DNA of 64,000 nt from Polynucleobacter sp. KF022 (GCF_027924105.1 NZ_AP026972.1:186001-250000); one strand, 5' to 3'; counted from the stretch's first letter, positions 8,657-17,533 are shown. Notes: a model not told the origin generated them from the sequence alone. Made by a program: numbers and translations.

Positions 8657-9657
8657 GTTTGTCTTGTAAGAGAGTAAGCGCACAGGGCTTCTAGCGCTTT
8701 ACTGGCTTCATTTACAGGGAAGTCTTTGAGGTATGACTGAGCTAGATCAGCTTCACGTTTAGCTGCAGCTTGCGTGTAATCGAGTGCACCCGAGTTTTGT
8801 ACGGCAGCGAGTATTTGTGTAAAAACATCATCTGGTAAGTCTTGATTTTGCTCAATCGCTGCGCGTACTAAGAGTTGCTCTTCGTGGCTGCCATTTTCTA
8901 GCAAGTAGATGAGAGGCAGCGTAGGCTTGCCCTCACGTAAATCATCACCCGCATTTTTCCCCATCTGTGCAGCATTGGCGGTGTAGTCTAGTAAATCATC
9001 CATTAACTGAAAAGCAGTGCCAATGTGACGCCCAAATGCAGCAGCTTGTTCGCGTTGCACATCGGTAGCATTGGCCAAAATAGCGCCTAACTCAGTAGAG
9101 GCTTCAAATAGTTTGGCTGTTTTATAACGAATGACTTGCAAATAGCTGGCTTCATCTACTTCCGGGTCATTCATGTTGAGGAGTTGCAGAACTTCGCCTT
9201 CAGCAATCGTATTAGTTGCATCAGACAGGATTTGCATCACTCTTAAATCATTTGGGCCCACCATCATTTGGAAAGCTCGTGAATATAAGAAATCCCCCAC
9301 CAAAACACTGGCCGCATTACCAAAAGCGGCGTTGGCGGTTTCGCGACCTCTTCTGAGGGTGGATTCATCCACGACATCATCATGAAGGAGGGTGGCTGTG
9401 TGGATAAATTCCACAACGGCCGACATTTCTAGAATGTGGGGCGTTTCTTTACCATTAGCCAGGGCCTTGGCTACCAGCATCAGGAGGGCAGGTCGGACTC
9501 GTTTACCGCCGGCCTGGATGATATAGGTCGAAATCTGGTCAATTAAGGCCACTTTTGAGGCTAAACGCTGACGAATAACCTCATCTAAGGCCTTGAAATC
9601 TAAGGCAATTGGGGCCAGGATTTGGCTTAAGTCATTGATTTTGACAGTGCTGGGCAT
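8653..9657 (-). CDS. ispB: Polyprenyl (octaprenyl) diphosphate synthase
   Basis: Trans-prenyltransferase that builds the isoprenoid side chain of ubiquinone. Motifs are GGKRVRPAL, the first aspartate-rich motif LLHDDVVDES followed by RRG, and the second MDDLLDY. I start at the ATG at 9657, giving MPSTVKINDLSQ and 334 residues, the usual length. The open frame runs 62 codons further upstream, but that part is non-homologous, lysine/phenylalanine-rich and overlaps rplU and its promoter. It is divergent from rplU-rpmA, the common proteobacterial arrangement. Confidence 0.92.
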   Translation of the reverse strand: MPSTVKINDLSQILAPIALDFKALDEVIRQRLASKVALIDQISTYIIQAGGKRVRPALLMLVAKALANGKETPHILEMSAVVEFIHTATLLHDDVVDESTLRRGRETANAAFGNAASVLVGDFLYSRAFQMMVGPNDLRVMQILSDATNTIAEGEVLQLLNMNDPEVDEASYLQVIRYKTAKLFEASTELGAILANATDVQREQAAAFGRHIGTAFQLMDDLLDYTANAAQMGKNAGDDLREGKPTLPLIYLLENGSHEEQLLVRAAIEQNQDLPDDVFTQILAAVQNSGALDYTQAAAKREADLAQSYLKDFPVNEASKALEALCAYSLTRQT

Positions 9658-9669
9658 GCAAGATATAAT
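9641..9669 (+). promoter_or_regulatory. Perfect-consensus sigma-70 promoter of rplU
   Basis: TTGACA (9641-9646), exactly 17 bases, then TATAAT (9664-9669): both hexamers and the spacing match consensus. The predicted start is near 9676, giving a leader of about 57 bases before rplU. The -35 box lies inside the first codons of divergent ispB and the ispB ATG (9657-9655) lies in the spacer. Confidence 0.88.
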
Positions 9670-9678
9670 AATGGGCTT

Positions 9679-9701
9679 AGCTGGTCCAGGGTGGATTAGC
9701 T
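9679..9701 (+). promoter_or_regulatory. Hairpin at the 5' end of the rplU leader
   Basis: AGCTGGTCC (9679-9687) pairs with GGATTAGCT (9693-9701) over a 5-base loop, with two G-U pairs. It sits about three bases after the predicted transcription start. It could stabilise the 5' end or be a site for ribosomal-protein autoregulation; nothing in the sequence decides this. Confidence 0.4.
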
Positions 9702-9732
9702 TAAATGTAGATATTAATTGAGGTTTCAAACC

Positions 9733-10044
9733 ATGTACGCGGTCATAAAAACCGGTGGCAAACAGTATAAAGTTGCTGCAGGCGAAAAATTGAAAATAGA
9801 ACAGATACCAGCGGAAATCGGCAGCGAAATCACTCTTGACCAAGTCCTCGCCGTTGGCGAAGGCGCTTCACTGAAATTAGGTGATCCATTGGTTAATGGT
9901 GCAGCTGTGATGGCCACTGTCGTCTCCCAAGGACGTCACGATAAAGTGACAATCTTTAAGATGCGCCGTCGCAAGCATTATCAAAAGCACCAAGGCCATC
10001 GTCAGAATTTCACTGAAATTTTGATCAACACGATTAAAGCCTAA
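9733..10044 (+). CDS. rplU: 50S ribosomal protein L21
   Basis: Large-subunit protein that binds 23S rRNA. MYAVIKTGGKQYKV at the start and the basic C-terminal KMRRRKHYQKHQGHRQ segment are diagnostic. The start is the ATG at 9733 (103 residues, the standard length); a TTG five codons upstream only extends into the leader. First gene of the rplU-rpmA unit, 18 bases before rpmA, driven by the strong promoter at 9641-9669. Confidence 0.98.
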   Translation: MYAVIKTGGKQYKVAAGEKLKIEQIPAEIGSEITLDQVLAVGEGASLKLGDPLVNGAAVMATVVSQGRHDKVTIFKMRRRKHYQKHQGHRQNFTEILINTIKA

Positions 10045-10062
10045 TTCAGGTAGGAGAAAGAT

Positions 10063-10323
10063 ATGGCACAGAAAAAAGGCGGCGGCTCAACACGAAATGG
10101 TCGCGACTCAGAATCGAAACGTCTAGGCGTTAAGGTATTTGGCGGCGAGCATATCAATGCTGGCAGCATCATCATTCGTCAACGTGGCACACGTGTTCAT
10201 CCAGGTGCAAACGTTGGTATTGGTAAAGATCACACTTTGTTCGCCTTAATTGACGGCCAAGTGGAATTTGGCGTTAAGGGTGCTTTGAAGAAGGCCCAAG
10301 TTTCAGTCTTGCCTCGTTCATAA
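10063..10323 (+). CDS. rpmA: 50S ribosomal protein L27
   Basis: L27 lies next to the peptidyl-transferase centre, where its N-terminus helps position tRNA ends. MAQKKGGGSTRNGRDSESKR and the GVKVFGGE and IIRQRGT segments are characteristic, with the usual 86 residues. AGGAGAAAG lies just before the ATG. A terminator follows at 10381-10406. Confidence 0.98.
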   Translation: MAQKKGGGSTRNGRDSESKRLGVKVFGGEHINAGSIIIRQRGTRVHPGANVGIGKDHTLFALIDGQVEFGVKGALKKAQVSVLPRS

Positions 10324-10380
10324 GGCGCCTGACTGAGACACGTTTGATTCAGATTTATTCCGAATTTAACTCTTAGGAAC

Positions 10381-10406
10381 AGGCCTCGCTAAGCGAGGCC
10401 TTTTTT
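10381..10406 (+). terminator. Intrinsic terminator after rpmA, ending 4 bases before the obgE start
   Basis: AGGCCTCGC (10381-10389) and GCGAGGCCT (10393-10401) form a 9-bp GC-rich stem with a TAA loop, followed by a run of T to 10406. The obgE ATG is at 10411, so the hairpin would also enclose the only GAGG near that start. Confidence 0.9.
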
Positions 10407-10410
10407 ATTC

Positions 10411-11499
10411 ATGAAATTTATAGACGAAGCACGTATCGAAGTGATTGCCGGGCAAGGCGGTGCCGGAAGCGCCTCTATGCGCCGTGAAAAGTTCATTGAA
10501 TTTGGCGGTCCTGACGGTGGAGATGGCGGTAAGGGTGGTAGCGTGTGGGCAACTGCCGATCGCAATATCAACACTTTGATTGATTACCGCTACGCAAAAA
10601 CGCACACTGCAAAAAATGGTGAGCCTGGCCGTGGTGCCGATTGTTATGGTCGTGCTGGAGATGATATTGAACTGCGTATGCCAGTTGGTACCATTATTTC
10701 TGATTACGAAACAGGTGAACCCATTGCTGACTTAACAACCCATGGTGAGCGCCTTTGCTTGGCGCAAGGTGGTGTTGGTGGTTGGGGCAATATTCACTTT
10801 AAGAGCAGCACGAACAGAGCGCCACGTCAAAAGACGAACGGCAAACCTGGCGAGCGCCGTAAGTTGAAGTTGGAGCTTAAGGTGTTAGCCGACGTTGGTT
10901 TGTTGGGTATGCCTAATGCCGGCAAGTCAACATTGATTACTGCAGTTTCAAATGCGCGTCCAAAGATTGCCGATTATCCATTTACCACTTTGCATCCAAA
11001 CCTGGGTGTGGTGCGTGTGGGTGCCGAACGAAGCTTTGTGATTGCCGATATTCCTGGATTAATTGAGGGTGCCGCAGAGGGTGCTGGCCTTGGCCATCGT
11101 TTCTTAAGGCACTTGCAGCGCACTGGTGTGCTTTTACATTTGGTGGACATTGCTCCATTTGATGCGAATGTTGATCCAGTAGCAGATGCTGTAGCCATTG
11201 TGAATGAGTTACGTAAGTACGATGAAGCTTTAGTTGAGAAGCCACGTTGGTTGGTGCTCAACAAGGTCGATATGATTCCGGAAGAGGATCGCAAAAAGGT
11301 TGTTGCAGACTTTGTGAAAAAGTTTAAGTGGAAAGGTCCTGTTTTTGAGATTTCCGCTTTGACTGGCATGGGTTGCGATAAGCTTTGTTACTCTTTGCAG
11401 GATTATTTGGATTCCGTACGCCGTGATCGTGATGATGCTGATGAGCGTGCGCAAGATCCTCGGTATAAAGATCAGTTAGAAGATAAAAAACCAGATTAA
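10411..11499 (+). CDS. obgE: GTPase Obg/CgtA
   Basis: Ribosome-associated GTPase acting in 50S assembly and stress or growth control. The glycine-rich Obg fold (about 1-158) precedes the G domain: G1 GMPNAGKS (166-173), DIPGLIEGA switch region, NKVDM (G4) and SALTGMG (G5). The C-terminus is short and acidic. Length is 362. No convincing Shine-Dalgarno precedes the ATG; the upstream bases are the rpmA terminator T-run, so expression may depend on readthrough. Confidence 0.96.
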   Translation: MKFIDEARIEVIAGQGGAGSASMRREKFIEFGGPDGGDGGKGGSVWATADRNINTLIDYRYAKTHTAKNGEPGRGADCYGRAGDDIELRMPVGTIISDYETGEPIADLTTHGERLCLAQGGVGGWGNIHFKSSTNRAPRQKTNGKPGERRKLKLELKVLADVGLLGMPNAGKSTLITAVSNARPKIADYPFTTLHPNLGVVRVGAERSFVIADIPGLIEGAAEGAGLGHRFLRHLQRTGVLLHLVDIAPFDANVDPVADAVAIVNELRKYDEALVEKPRWLVLNKVDMIPEEDRKKVVADFVKKFKWKGPVFEISALTGMGCDKLCYSLQDYLDSVRRDRDDADERAQDPRYKDQLEDKKPD

Positions 11500-11520
11500 A
11501 TATTTCATTTGTTCTTTGTT

Positions 11521-12303
11521 ATGAATGCTAAAAAATCCCAACGAATTGTTGTCAAAGTAGGCTCTAGTCTCGTCACCAATAATGGTGAGGGCTTAGATCA
11601 TGCTGCGATTGCCATGTGGGCTGAGCAAATGGCTGGCCTGCTAAAGGATGGCCACGAAGTATTGATGGTGAGCTCTGGCGCTATTGCTGAAGGAATGCAA
11701 CGCTTAGGCTGGACTAAGCGTCCACAAGAAATACACCAATTACAAGCAGCTGCTGCAGTTGGCCAAATGGGTTTGGTACAGGTATATGAAAGTTGTTTTG
11801 CGCGATTTAATTTGCGTAGCGCTCAGATTCTCCTGACTAATGCAGACTTGGCAGATGCTGAACGAAACGCAAATGCTAGGGGCACCTTAGATACTCTTCT
11901 GAAATTGGGTGTCGTTCCGATTATTAATGAGAATGACACAGTAGTAACTGATGAAATTAAATTTGGCGACAACGATAGCCTTGCGGCATTAGTAACTAAT
12001 TTAATTCATGCAGATCTTTTGATTATTTTGACTGACCAGGGCGGTCTTTTTACCGCTGATCCACGTCAAAATCCTGACGCTACATTATTGACGGATGCTG
12101 TTGCTGGTGATCCCGTCTTAGAAAAAATGGCTGGTGGAGCTGCTAGCGAATTGAGTAAGGGCGGCATGTTGACCAAGGTCTTGGCTGCCAAGATCGCGGT
12201 CAAAACGGGTGCAGCCACCGTCATTGCCTCAGGACGTGAGCCTAATGTGCTGACTCGCCTAGTCAAAGGCGAGAAGATTGGAACCCACCTTAACGCGCGT
12301 TAA
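11521..12303 (+). CDS. proB: Glutamate 5-kinase, kinase domain only
   Basis: ATP-dependent phosphorylation of glutamate, the first step of proline synthesis; the partner proA is at 53904-55181. The amino-acid kinase fold begins RIVVKVGSSLVTN, with VSSGAIAEG, NENDTV and LTDQGGLFTADPR. At 260 residues from the ATG at 11521 it lacks the C-terminal PUA domain that makes E. coli ProB 367 residues; the next gene overlaps its stop, so no remnant is present. A TTG at 11509 is an alternative start. Neither start has a clear ribosome-binding site. Confidence 0.93.
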   Translation: MNAKKSQRIVVKVGSSLVTNNGEGLDHAAIAMWAEQMAGLLKDGHEVLMVSSGAIAEGMQRLGWTKRPQEIHQLQAAAAVGQMGLVQVYESCFARFNLRSAQILLTNADLADAERNANARGTLDTLLKLGVVPIINENDTVVTDEIKFGDNDSLAALVTNLIHADLLIILTDQGGLFTADPRQNPDATLLTDAVAGDPVLEKMAGGAASELSKGGMLTKVLAAKIAVKTGAATVIASGREPNVLTRLVKGEKIGTHLNAR

Positions 12304-12872
12304 TAACCAATGATTTGACCCATTGAATTGCTGGGTTTTGTGCCGCCAGTAAATCCATTTGGGTTGAGAGAATTCAAGATCGTCTTGATATTTTTTTCTT
12401 GATTATTGAAGTCGCAAAAAGCGCCTTGAGCTAAAGCAGCCTGATAGCGATTTGGAATATCACTATGAATTTTTTGCCAGCTACTCAGAGGATTTTCTTT
12501 CCAGCCACTACTTTCAAAGGTGCCATAAAGGCGCCACTGATATGAATCGCAACGAATACCTTCGTACTGGGTCTGCTGACCACCACTTGGATTGGTAATC
12601 ACTACGATGTAGCGTGTAATACCATCCGCACCAATCAATATGGAATCCGTATCTACTGCAAACTTGAAAATGGTGCGTTGGGAGACATAGAACGGCAACA
12701 GGGTTTTTGGGTTCGGTGGATTCAGTGGCATGGTTGTTGTGCCCTCTTTAAACACCATGGGTGCAAAAGGATCCAAGCCACTTTGTAGTGGATCTCCAGC
12801 GCAGGCTGCTAAACCCACAGCTAAGATGAGGCATTGCAGGTACACAGCCAGTCTGGAAAATAGCTTTTTCAT
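12300..12872 (-). CDS. CNP1-like family lipoprotein
   Basis: This 190-residue protein has a lipoprotein signal peptide (basic start, hydrophobic core, LAAC with the lipidated cysteine at about residue 24). The body has RYIVVITNPSGG and the EGIRCDSYQWRLYG segment seen in the betaproteobacterial CNP1-like family. Function is unknown; an outer-membrane or periplasmic location is inferred. Its stop overlaps the proB stop by four bases, tail to tail, and its start overlaps the rppH stop, so it is cotranscribed with rppH. Confidence 0.8.
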   Translation of the reverse strand: MKKLFSRLAVYLQCLILAVGLAACAGDPLQSGLDPFAPMVFKEGTTTMPLNPPNPKTLLPFYVSQRTIFKFAVDTDSILIGADGITRYIVVITNPSGGQQTQYEGIRCDSYQWRLYGTFESSGWKENPLSSWQKIHSDIPNRYQAALAQGAFCDFNNQEKNIKTILNSLNPNGFTGGTKPSNSMGQIIGY

Positions 12873-13468
12873 TTTTGTTTGTCTGATTTTTCTGAAGATT
12901 TAGGTTGATCTTCATTGTCGGCATATAAAGACTGGAAGATATCTAACGGCGTGCCCCAGGCTAGTTGCTGCATGCGCAGACCCCGAGAAAGATAACGCGC
13001 CAATTCTGATAATGCTAGTTGATAGACTTCGCGCTTAAAGCCAATGACTGCATCAAGTTGAATCCAGAATGGTACCCAACGCCAAGCATCAAACTCGGGG
13101 TGTTCTGATGCGCGTAATTGAATATCGCTATCTAGACCTACTAAACGCAAGAGAAACCAAATTTGTTTTTGACCACGATAAGCGGCTCTATGAACGCGGG
13201 TGGAGTTTTGGCGGCGCAAATATTCCTCAGGGACGTCGTAACGAAGCCAATCCCTGGTCCGTCCAATAATCTGGACATGTTCCGGCAGTAAGCCCACCTC
13301 CTCGTGCAATTCGCGGTACATAGCCTGTTCAGGGCTTTCACCATGCTGAATCCCGCCCTGCGGGAACTGCCACGAATGCTGCCCAACGCGTTTTCCCCAG
13401 AAAACCTCGTTGCGGCTGTTGAGGAGGACAATGCCGACATTCGGGCGATACCCTTCACGGTCAAGCAT
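12869..13468 (-). CDS. rppH: RNA pyrophosphohydrolase (Nudix)
   Basis: Removes pyrophosphate from the 5' end of mRNA and so starts RNase E-dependent decay. The start MLDREGYRPNVGIVL and the Nudix box GGIQHGESPEQA...RELHEEVGL match RppH. At 199 residues it is longer than E. coli RppH (176) through a polar C-terminal tail. Divergent from proS (48-bp gap) and overlapping the CNP1-like gene downstream by four bases. Confidence 0.94.
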   Translation of the reverse strand: MLDREGYRPNVGIVLLNSRNEVFWGKRVGQHSWQFPQGGIQHGESPEQAMYRELHEEVGLLPEHVQIIGRTRDWLRYDVPEEYLRRQNSTRVHRAAYRGQKQIWFLLRLVGLDSDIQLRASEHPEFDAWRWVPFWIQLDAVIGFKREVYQLALSELARYLSRGLRMQQLAWGTPLDIFQSLYADNEDQPKSSEKSDKQK

Positions 13469-13516
13469 GATCGTGCCTCAAATCCTTTAAAATCAATGAT
13501 TTGATTATATCCATAC

Positions 13517-15259
13517 ATGAAAGCCTCACAATCATTTCTTGCCACGCTCAAAGAAGCCCCCTCTGATGCTGAGGTGGTTTCGCACAAACTCATGGTGCGA
13601 GCAGGTTTAATTCGCAAGTTAAGCGCTGGCGTCTACAACTATTTGCCTCTGGGTTTGAAAGTGATTCGCAAGGTGGAAAACATCATTCGCGAAGAAATGA
13701 ACCGTGCTGGCTCCATCGAATTGCTAATGCCAATGATTCAGCCAGCTGAATTATGGCAAGAGACGGGCCGCTGGGAAAAGATGGGTCCTGAGTTGCTGCG
13801 CATCAAAGATCGCCACGATCGTGATTTCTTAATTCAGCCAACCTCTGAAGAGGTGATTACTGATTTGGCTCGAAATGAGATTAAGAGTTATAAACAGCTG
13901 CCAGTGAACTTCTATCAAATTCAAACCAAGTTCCGTGATGAGCGTCGTCCTCGTTTTGGCATCATGCGTGGTCGTGAGTTCAGCATGAAAGATGCTTACT
14001 CATTTGATCGCGATACTGAAGGCTTAAAAAAGTCTTATCAAATCATGTTTGATGCATACACCCGCATCTTCAAACGTATGGGTTTACAGTTCCGCGCAGT
14101 AACTGCAGATAATGGTGCGATTGGTGGATCCGGTAGTCAAGAGTTCCATGTGATTGCCGATACTGGTGAGGATGCGATTGTCTATTGCCCTGATTCAGGC
14201 TACGCCGCGAACTTGGAAGCGGCAGAATCATTGGCGTTGATCGCTAGTCGTGCTGCAGCATCTGCGGCAATAAGTAAGGTACCAACACCGGATAAAACAA
14301 ACTGTGCCGATGTAGCAAAGTTCTTAAATATTCCGATTGAGTCTACCGTTAAATCATTGTTGTTTGCTGCAGATCAAGAAAGCGGCCCCGCAAAACTCTT
14401 TCTGTTATTGGTGCGCGGTGATCACGAGCTCAATGAGGTAAAGGCAAGCAAGATTCCTGGCATGGCCGAATCTCGTTTTGCTACCGAAGCGGAAATCAAG
14501 CAAGCTTGTAATGCGCCTGCAGGTTACTTAGGCCCGGTTGGAGTGAGTGCTGATGTGACCGTAGTTGCTGATCGCACCGTTGCTAATATGGCAGATTTTG
14601 TTTGCGGCGCAAATGATGCCGGGCATCATTTAACTGGTGTCAATTGGGGTCGCGATTTACCGGAGCCTTTGGTATTGGATATTCGTAATGCCGTCATTGG
14701 TGATCCTTCTCCAGATGGCAAAGGTGTAGTTGATATATGCCGCGGCATTGAAGTGGGTCACGTATTCCAATTGGGCACACGCTATTCAGAAGCGATGGGA
14801 TGCACCTACTTAGATCAGCAAGGTAAAGCTCAGCCCATGGTGATGGGTTGCTATGGTATTGGTGTAACGCGCTTGCTTGGTGCCGCTATCGAGCAAGGAC
14901 ATGATGAAAAGGGCATTATCTGGCCTATCTCAATGGCACCATTTGAGGTGGTCATCTGCCCAATGGGTTACGAAAAGTCAAAAGCGGTGAAGGCTGCATG
15001 CGACCAATTGCATGACGAGCTATTGGCAGCAGGTGTCGATGTCATTCTAGATGACCGCAATGAGCGTCCAGGGGCGATGTTTGCAGACTGGGAGTTAATC
15101 GGGGCACCATTCCGAGTAGTGGTTGGTGATCGTGGTTTGGCAGATGCTCAAGTGGAATTCAAAGGACGCACTGATGCTGAGTCTCAAAATATTCCATTAG
15201 CGCAAATTAAAGATAAAGTGATTGCCGCAGTTCAAGCAGCCAAACAATCTATCTCTTAA
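13517..15259 (+). CDS. proS: Prolyl-tRNA synthetase
   Basis: Class II synthetase charging tRNA-Pro. Motif 2 region FRDERRPRFGIMRGREF and motif 3 region GCYGIGVTRLLGA are clear, with an inserted editing domain between them (about 225-410) and an anticodon-binding C-domain (APFEVVICPMGY onward). The 580-residue length fits the bacterial form with editing domain. Stand-alone transcription unit, convergent with ffh. Confidence 0.97.
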   Translation: MKASQSFLATLKEAPSDAEVVSHKLMVRAGLIRKLSAGVYNYLPLGLKVIRKVENIIREEMNRAGSIELLMPMIQPAELWQETGRWEKMGPELLRIKDRHDRDFLIQPTSEEVITDLARNEIKSYKQLPVNFYQIQTKFRDERRPRFGIMRGREFSMKDAYSFDRDTEGLKKSYQIMFDAYTRIFKRMGLQFRAVTADNGAIGGSGSQEFHVIADTGEDAIVYCPDSGYAANLEAAESLALIASRAAASAAISKVPTPDKTNCADVAKFLNIPIESTVKSLLFAADQESGPAKLFLLLVRGDHELNEVKASKIPGMAESRFATEAEIKQACNAPAGYLGPVGVSADVTVVADRTVANMADFVCGANDAGHHLTGVNWGRDLPEPLVLDIRNAVIGDPSPDGKGVVDICRGIEVGHVFQLGTRYSEAMGCTYLDQQGKAQPMVMGCYGIGVTRLLGAAIEQGHDEKGIIWPISMAPFEVVICPMGYEKSKAVKAACDQLHDELLAAGVDVILDDRNERPGAMFADWELIGAPFRVVVGDRGLADAQVEFKGRTDAESQNIPLAQIKDKVIAAVQAAKQSIS

Positions 15260-15278
15260 GTTTTATTTTCGGATTTAA

Positions 15279-16661
15279 TTATTTTTTGAAGAGTCCGCTA
15301 ATACCCTTGGCGGCTCCTTTTGCAGCCATGCTTGCCATGGTGCGCGCCATTTTTCCACCTTTAAATTGCTTCATCATGGTTTGCATTTGCTCAAACTGAG
15401 CAAGCAGGCGATTAATTTCTTGAACTTCCACACCGGAGCCTGCAGCAATACGACGTTTGCGACTAGCTTTGAGCAGTTCTGGCTTTCTGCGTTCTTGAGG
15501 GGTCATGCTGTCAATAATTCCACGCATGCGCGTGGTTTGTTTATCGGCATTACTTAAATTAGTTTTAGAGGCGGCTTGCGCCATCTGACTTGGCAATTTA
15601 TCCATCAGGCTGGCCATGCCACCCATCTTTTGCATTTGCATTAACTGATCGCGGAAGTCTTCAAGATCAAAACCACCTTTAGAAATCTTGCTGGCTAATT
15701 TTTCTGCTTTAGCAACGTCAACGTGCTGTTGAGCTTGCTCGACCAGGGCCAGAATATCGCCCATACCCAAGATTCGGTTAGCCATGCGTTCTGCATCAAA
15801 CGCCTCTAGGCCATCCATCTTTTCGGCGACACCAATAAATTTGAGCGGTACACCGGTTACTTGGCGAACGGAGAGTGCTGCGCCGCCACGAGAGTCACCA
15901 TCTAACTTCGTGAGAATCACGCCGGTTAATGGCAGCGCTTCGTGGAAGGCCTTGGCAGTATTGACCGCATCTTGGCCGAGCATTGCATCTACTACAAATA
16001 AGGTTTCAATTGGGTTGAGGCTGGCATGCAAGGTTTTGATTTCTTGCATCAGCGCCTCATCAATACCAAGGCGACCTGCGGTATCCACCAGCACTACGTC
16101 GAAGTAATGGCGCCTTGCCCAGTCAAGTGCGGCAAGCGCGATGTCATTTGGTTTTTGACTAATGTTGCTTGGGAAAAACTCAGCGCCAACTTGTTTGGTA
16201 ACGGTTTCTAATTGCTCAATCGCTGCTGGACGATAGACGTCACAAGAAACCGTGAGAACTTTCTTCTTCTTTTTCTCTTGCAACCACTTTGCCAGTTTCC
16301 CTACAGAGGTCGTTTTGCCCGCACCTTGTAAACCCGCCATCAATATCACTGCAGGTGGCTGGGTTGCTAAATTGAGTTCGCCTCTTTGATTGGTATCGCC
16401 CCTCATTACTTGGGCTAGCTCGCGTTGGACTACGCCAACCAATGCTTGACCAGGACTCAGGCTGCCAACCACTTCCTCGCCAAGGGCTTTAAATTTAATT
16501 TGCTCAAGCAAAGACTTCACTACAGGCAGTGCTACGTCAGCCTCTAATAGGGCTAAACGGATTTCCCGCAGCATTTCAGCGGTATTGGCTTCAGTGAGGC
16601 GGGCTTGACCCCGCATTGTTTTAACAACGCGAGATAGGCGGTCGGTGAGGTTTTCTAGCAT
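15279..16661 (-). CDS. ffh: Signal recognition particle protein Ffh
   Basis: SRP54 GTPase that, with 4.5S RNA, targets nascent membrane proteins to FtsY and the translocon. N domain (1-90), G domain with GLQGAGKTTS (about 109-118), DTAGRLG and TKLDGDSRGGA, and methionine-rich M domain (about 325-450, including GSGVEVQEINRLLAQF). Length 460. Divergent from the CcsA-like gene with only 20 bases between starts. Confidence 0.97.
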   Translation of the reverse strand: MLENLTDRLSRVVKTMRGQARLTEANTAEMLREIRLALLEADVALPVVKSLLEQIKFKALGEEVVGSLSPGQALVGVVQRELAQVMRGDTNQRGELNLATQPPAVILMAGLQGAGKTTSVGKLAKWLQEKKKKKVLTVSCDVYRPAAIEQLETVTKQVGAEFFPSNISQKPNDIALAALDWARRHYFDVVLVDTAGRLGIDEALMQEIKTLHASLNPIETLFVVDAMLGQDAVNTAKAFHEALPLTGVILTKLDGDSRGGAALSVRQVTGVPLKFIGVAEKMDGLEAFDAERMANRILGMGDILALVEQAQQHVDVAKAEKLASKISKGGFDLEDFRDQLMQMQKMGGMASLMDKLPSQMAQAASKTNLSNADKQTTRMRGIIDSMTPQERRKPELLKASRKRRIAAGSGVEVQEINRLLAQFEQMQTMMKQFKGGKMARTMASMAAKGAAKGISGLFKK

Positions 16662-16681
16662 TTATCGATTAGACTTTCCAG

Positions 16682-17530
16682 ATGGATATTTTAGGTTACT
16701 CAAGTTCCGGTTGGCTCCCTTCCGCACTTTATTTAGCGCTTTTGCTTGTTTTGAGCTTCAAAGCCAAGAGCGGCGTGGAGTCTCGGCTCTCAAGCGCCCT
16801 CGTGCAGGCTGCCATTTTTGTGATTTTGGTGATTCATGGGGTACAACTGCATGACTCCGTATTCACCCCTCAAGGCTTCGTATTTGGTTTTGCGCAAGAT
16901 TTGTCTTTGATTGCTTGGGTTGGCCTAGCTTTTTACTGGTTCCAATCTTGGTTTTTGCCTATTTCCAGTTTGCGTTGGATGGCCTTAATGTTTGCGCTTG
17001 TTTGCGCATTTCTTCCTAACGTATTTCCCGGCGTTTTGATATCGCCTAAGGCTGTTTCGGATCCCTGGTTTAAAGGTCATTTTGTTGTGGCAACAGTCGC
17101 AGTGGGTCTATTAAGTTTGGCAGCCATGCATGCCATACTCATGAGTGTGCAAGATCGCGCTTTACATCGTCAGCTAGCCATTGTTCCTAATAGCCGTTTT
17201 GCGCATTGGCTCGAAGACCTTCCACCACTAATGACCATGGAAAGCCTCCTGTTTAACTTGCTCTACGTTGGTTTTGCATTATTGAGTTTGACAGTCTTCT
17301 CCGGTTTACTCTTTTCCCAAACGCTCTTTGGTAAGCCACTGGTGTTTGATCACAAAACCATTTTTGCTTTGATATCGTGGTTTTTATTTGCTGGCTTACT
17401 TCTGGCTCGCTGGCGAGTGGGCTTGCGCGGCAGAGCAGCCATTCGCTGGGTATTAAGTGCTTATACGGCTTTACTGCTTGCTTATGTAGGCAGTCGCTTT
17501 GTGCTTGAAGTTATTTTGCAGAGAACATAA
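16682..17530 (+). CDS. CcsA/YpjD-like inner-membrane protein (cytochrome c assembly family)
   Basis: This 282-residue, eight-segment membrane protein has the HemX/CcsA-type arrangement: paired histidines in helices (for example FKGHFVVATVAVG and FDHKTIFALISWFLFAGLL) suggest haem handling. The family includes YpjD of gammaproteobacteria, next to ffh as here; a true role in cytochrome c maturation is unproven. It ends three bases before the fused AmpD gene and is probably cotranscribed with it. Confidence 0.8.
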   Translation: MDILGYSSSGWLPSALYLALLLVLSFKAKSGVESRLSSALVQAAIFVILVIHGVQLHDSVFTPQGFVFGFAQDLSLIAWVGLAFYWFQSWFLPISSLRWMALMFALVCAFLPNVFPGVLISPKAVSDPWFKGHFVVATVAVGLLSLAAMHAILMSVQDRALHRQLAIVPNSRFAHWLEDLPPLMTMESLLFNLLYVGFALLSLTVFSGLLFSQTLFGKPLVFDHKTIFALISWFLFAGLLLARWRVGLRGRAAIRWVLSAYTALLLAYVGSRFVLEVILQRT

Positions 17531-17533
17531 TTC

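Noticed and set aside
9658..9843. 62-codon N-terminal extension of the ispB frame
   Set aside because: It runs through the rplU promoter and the start of rplU on the opposite strand, is unlike any IspB, and the ATG at 9657 gives the normal length.
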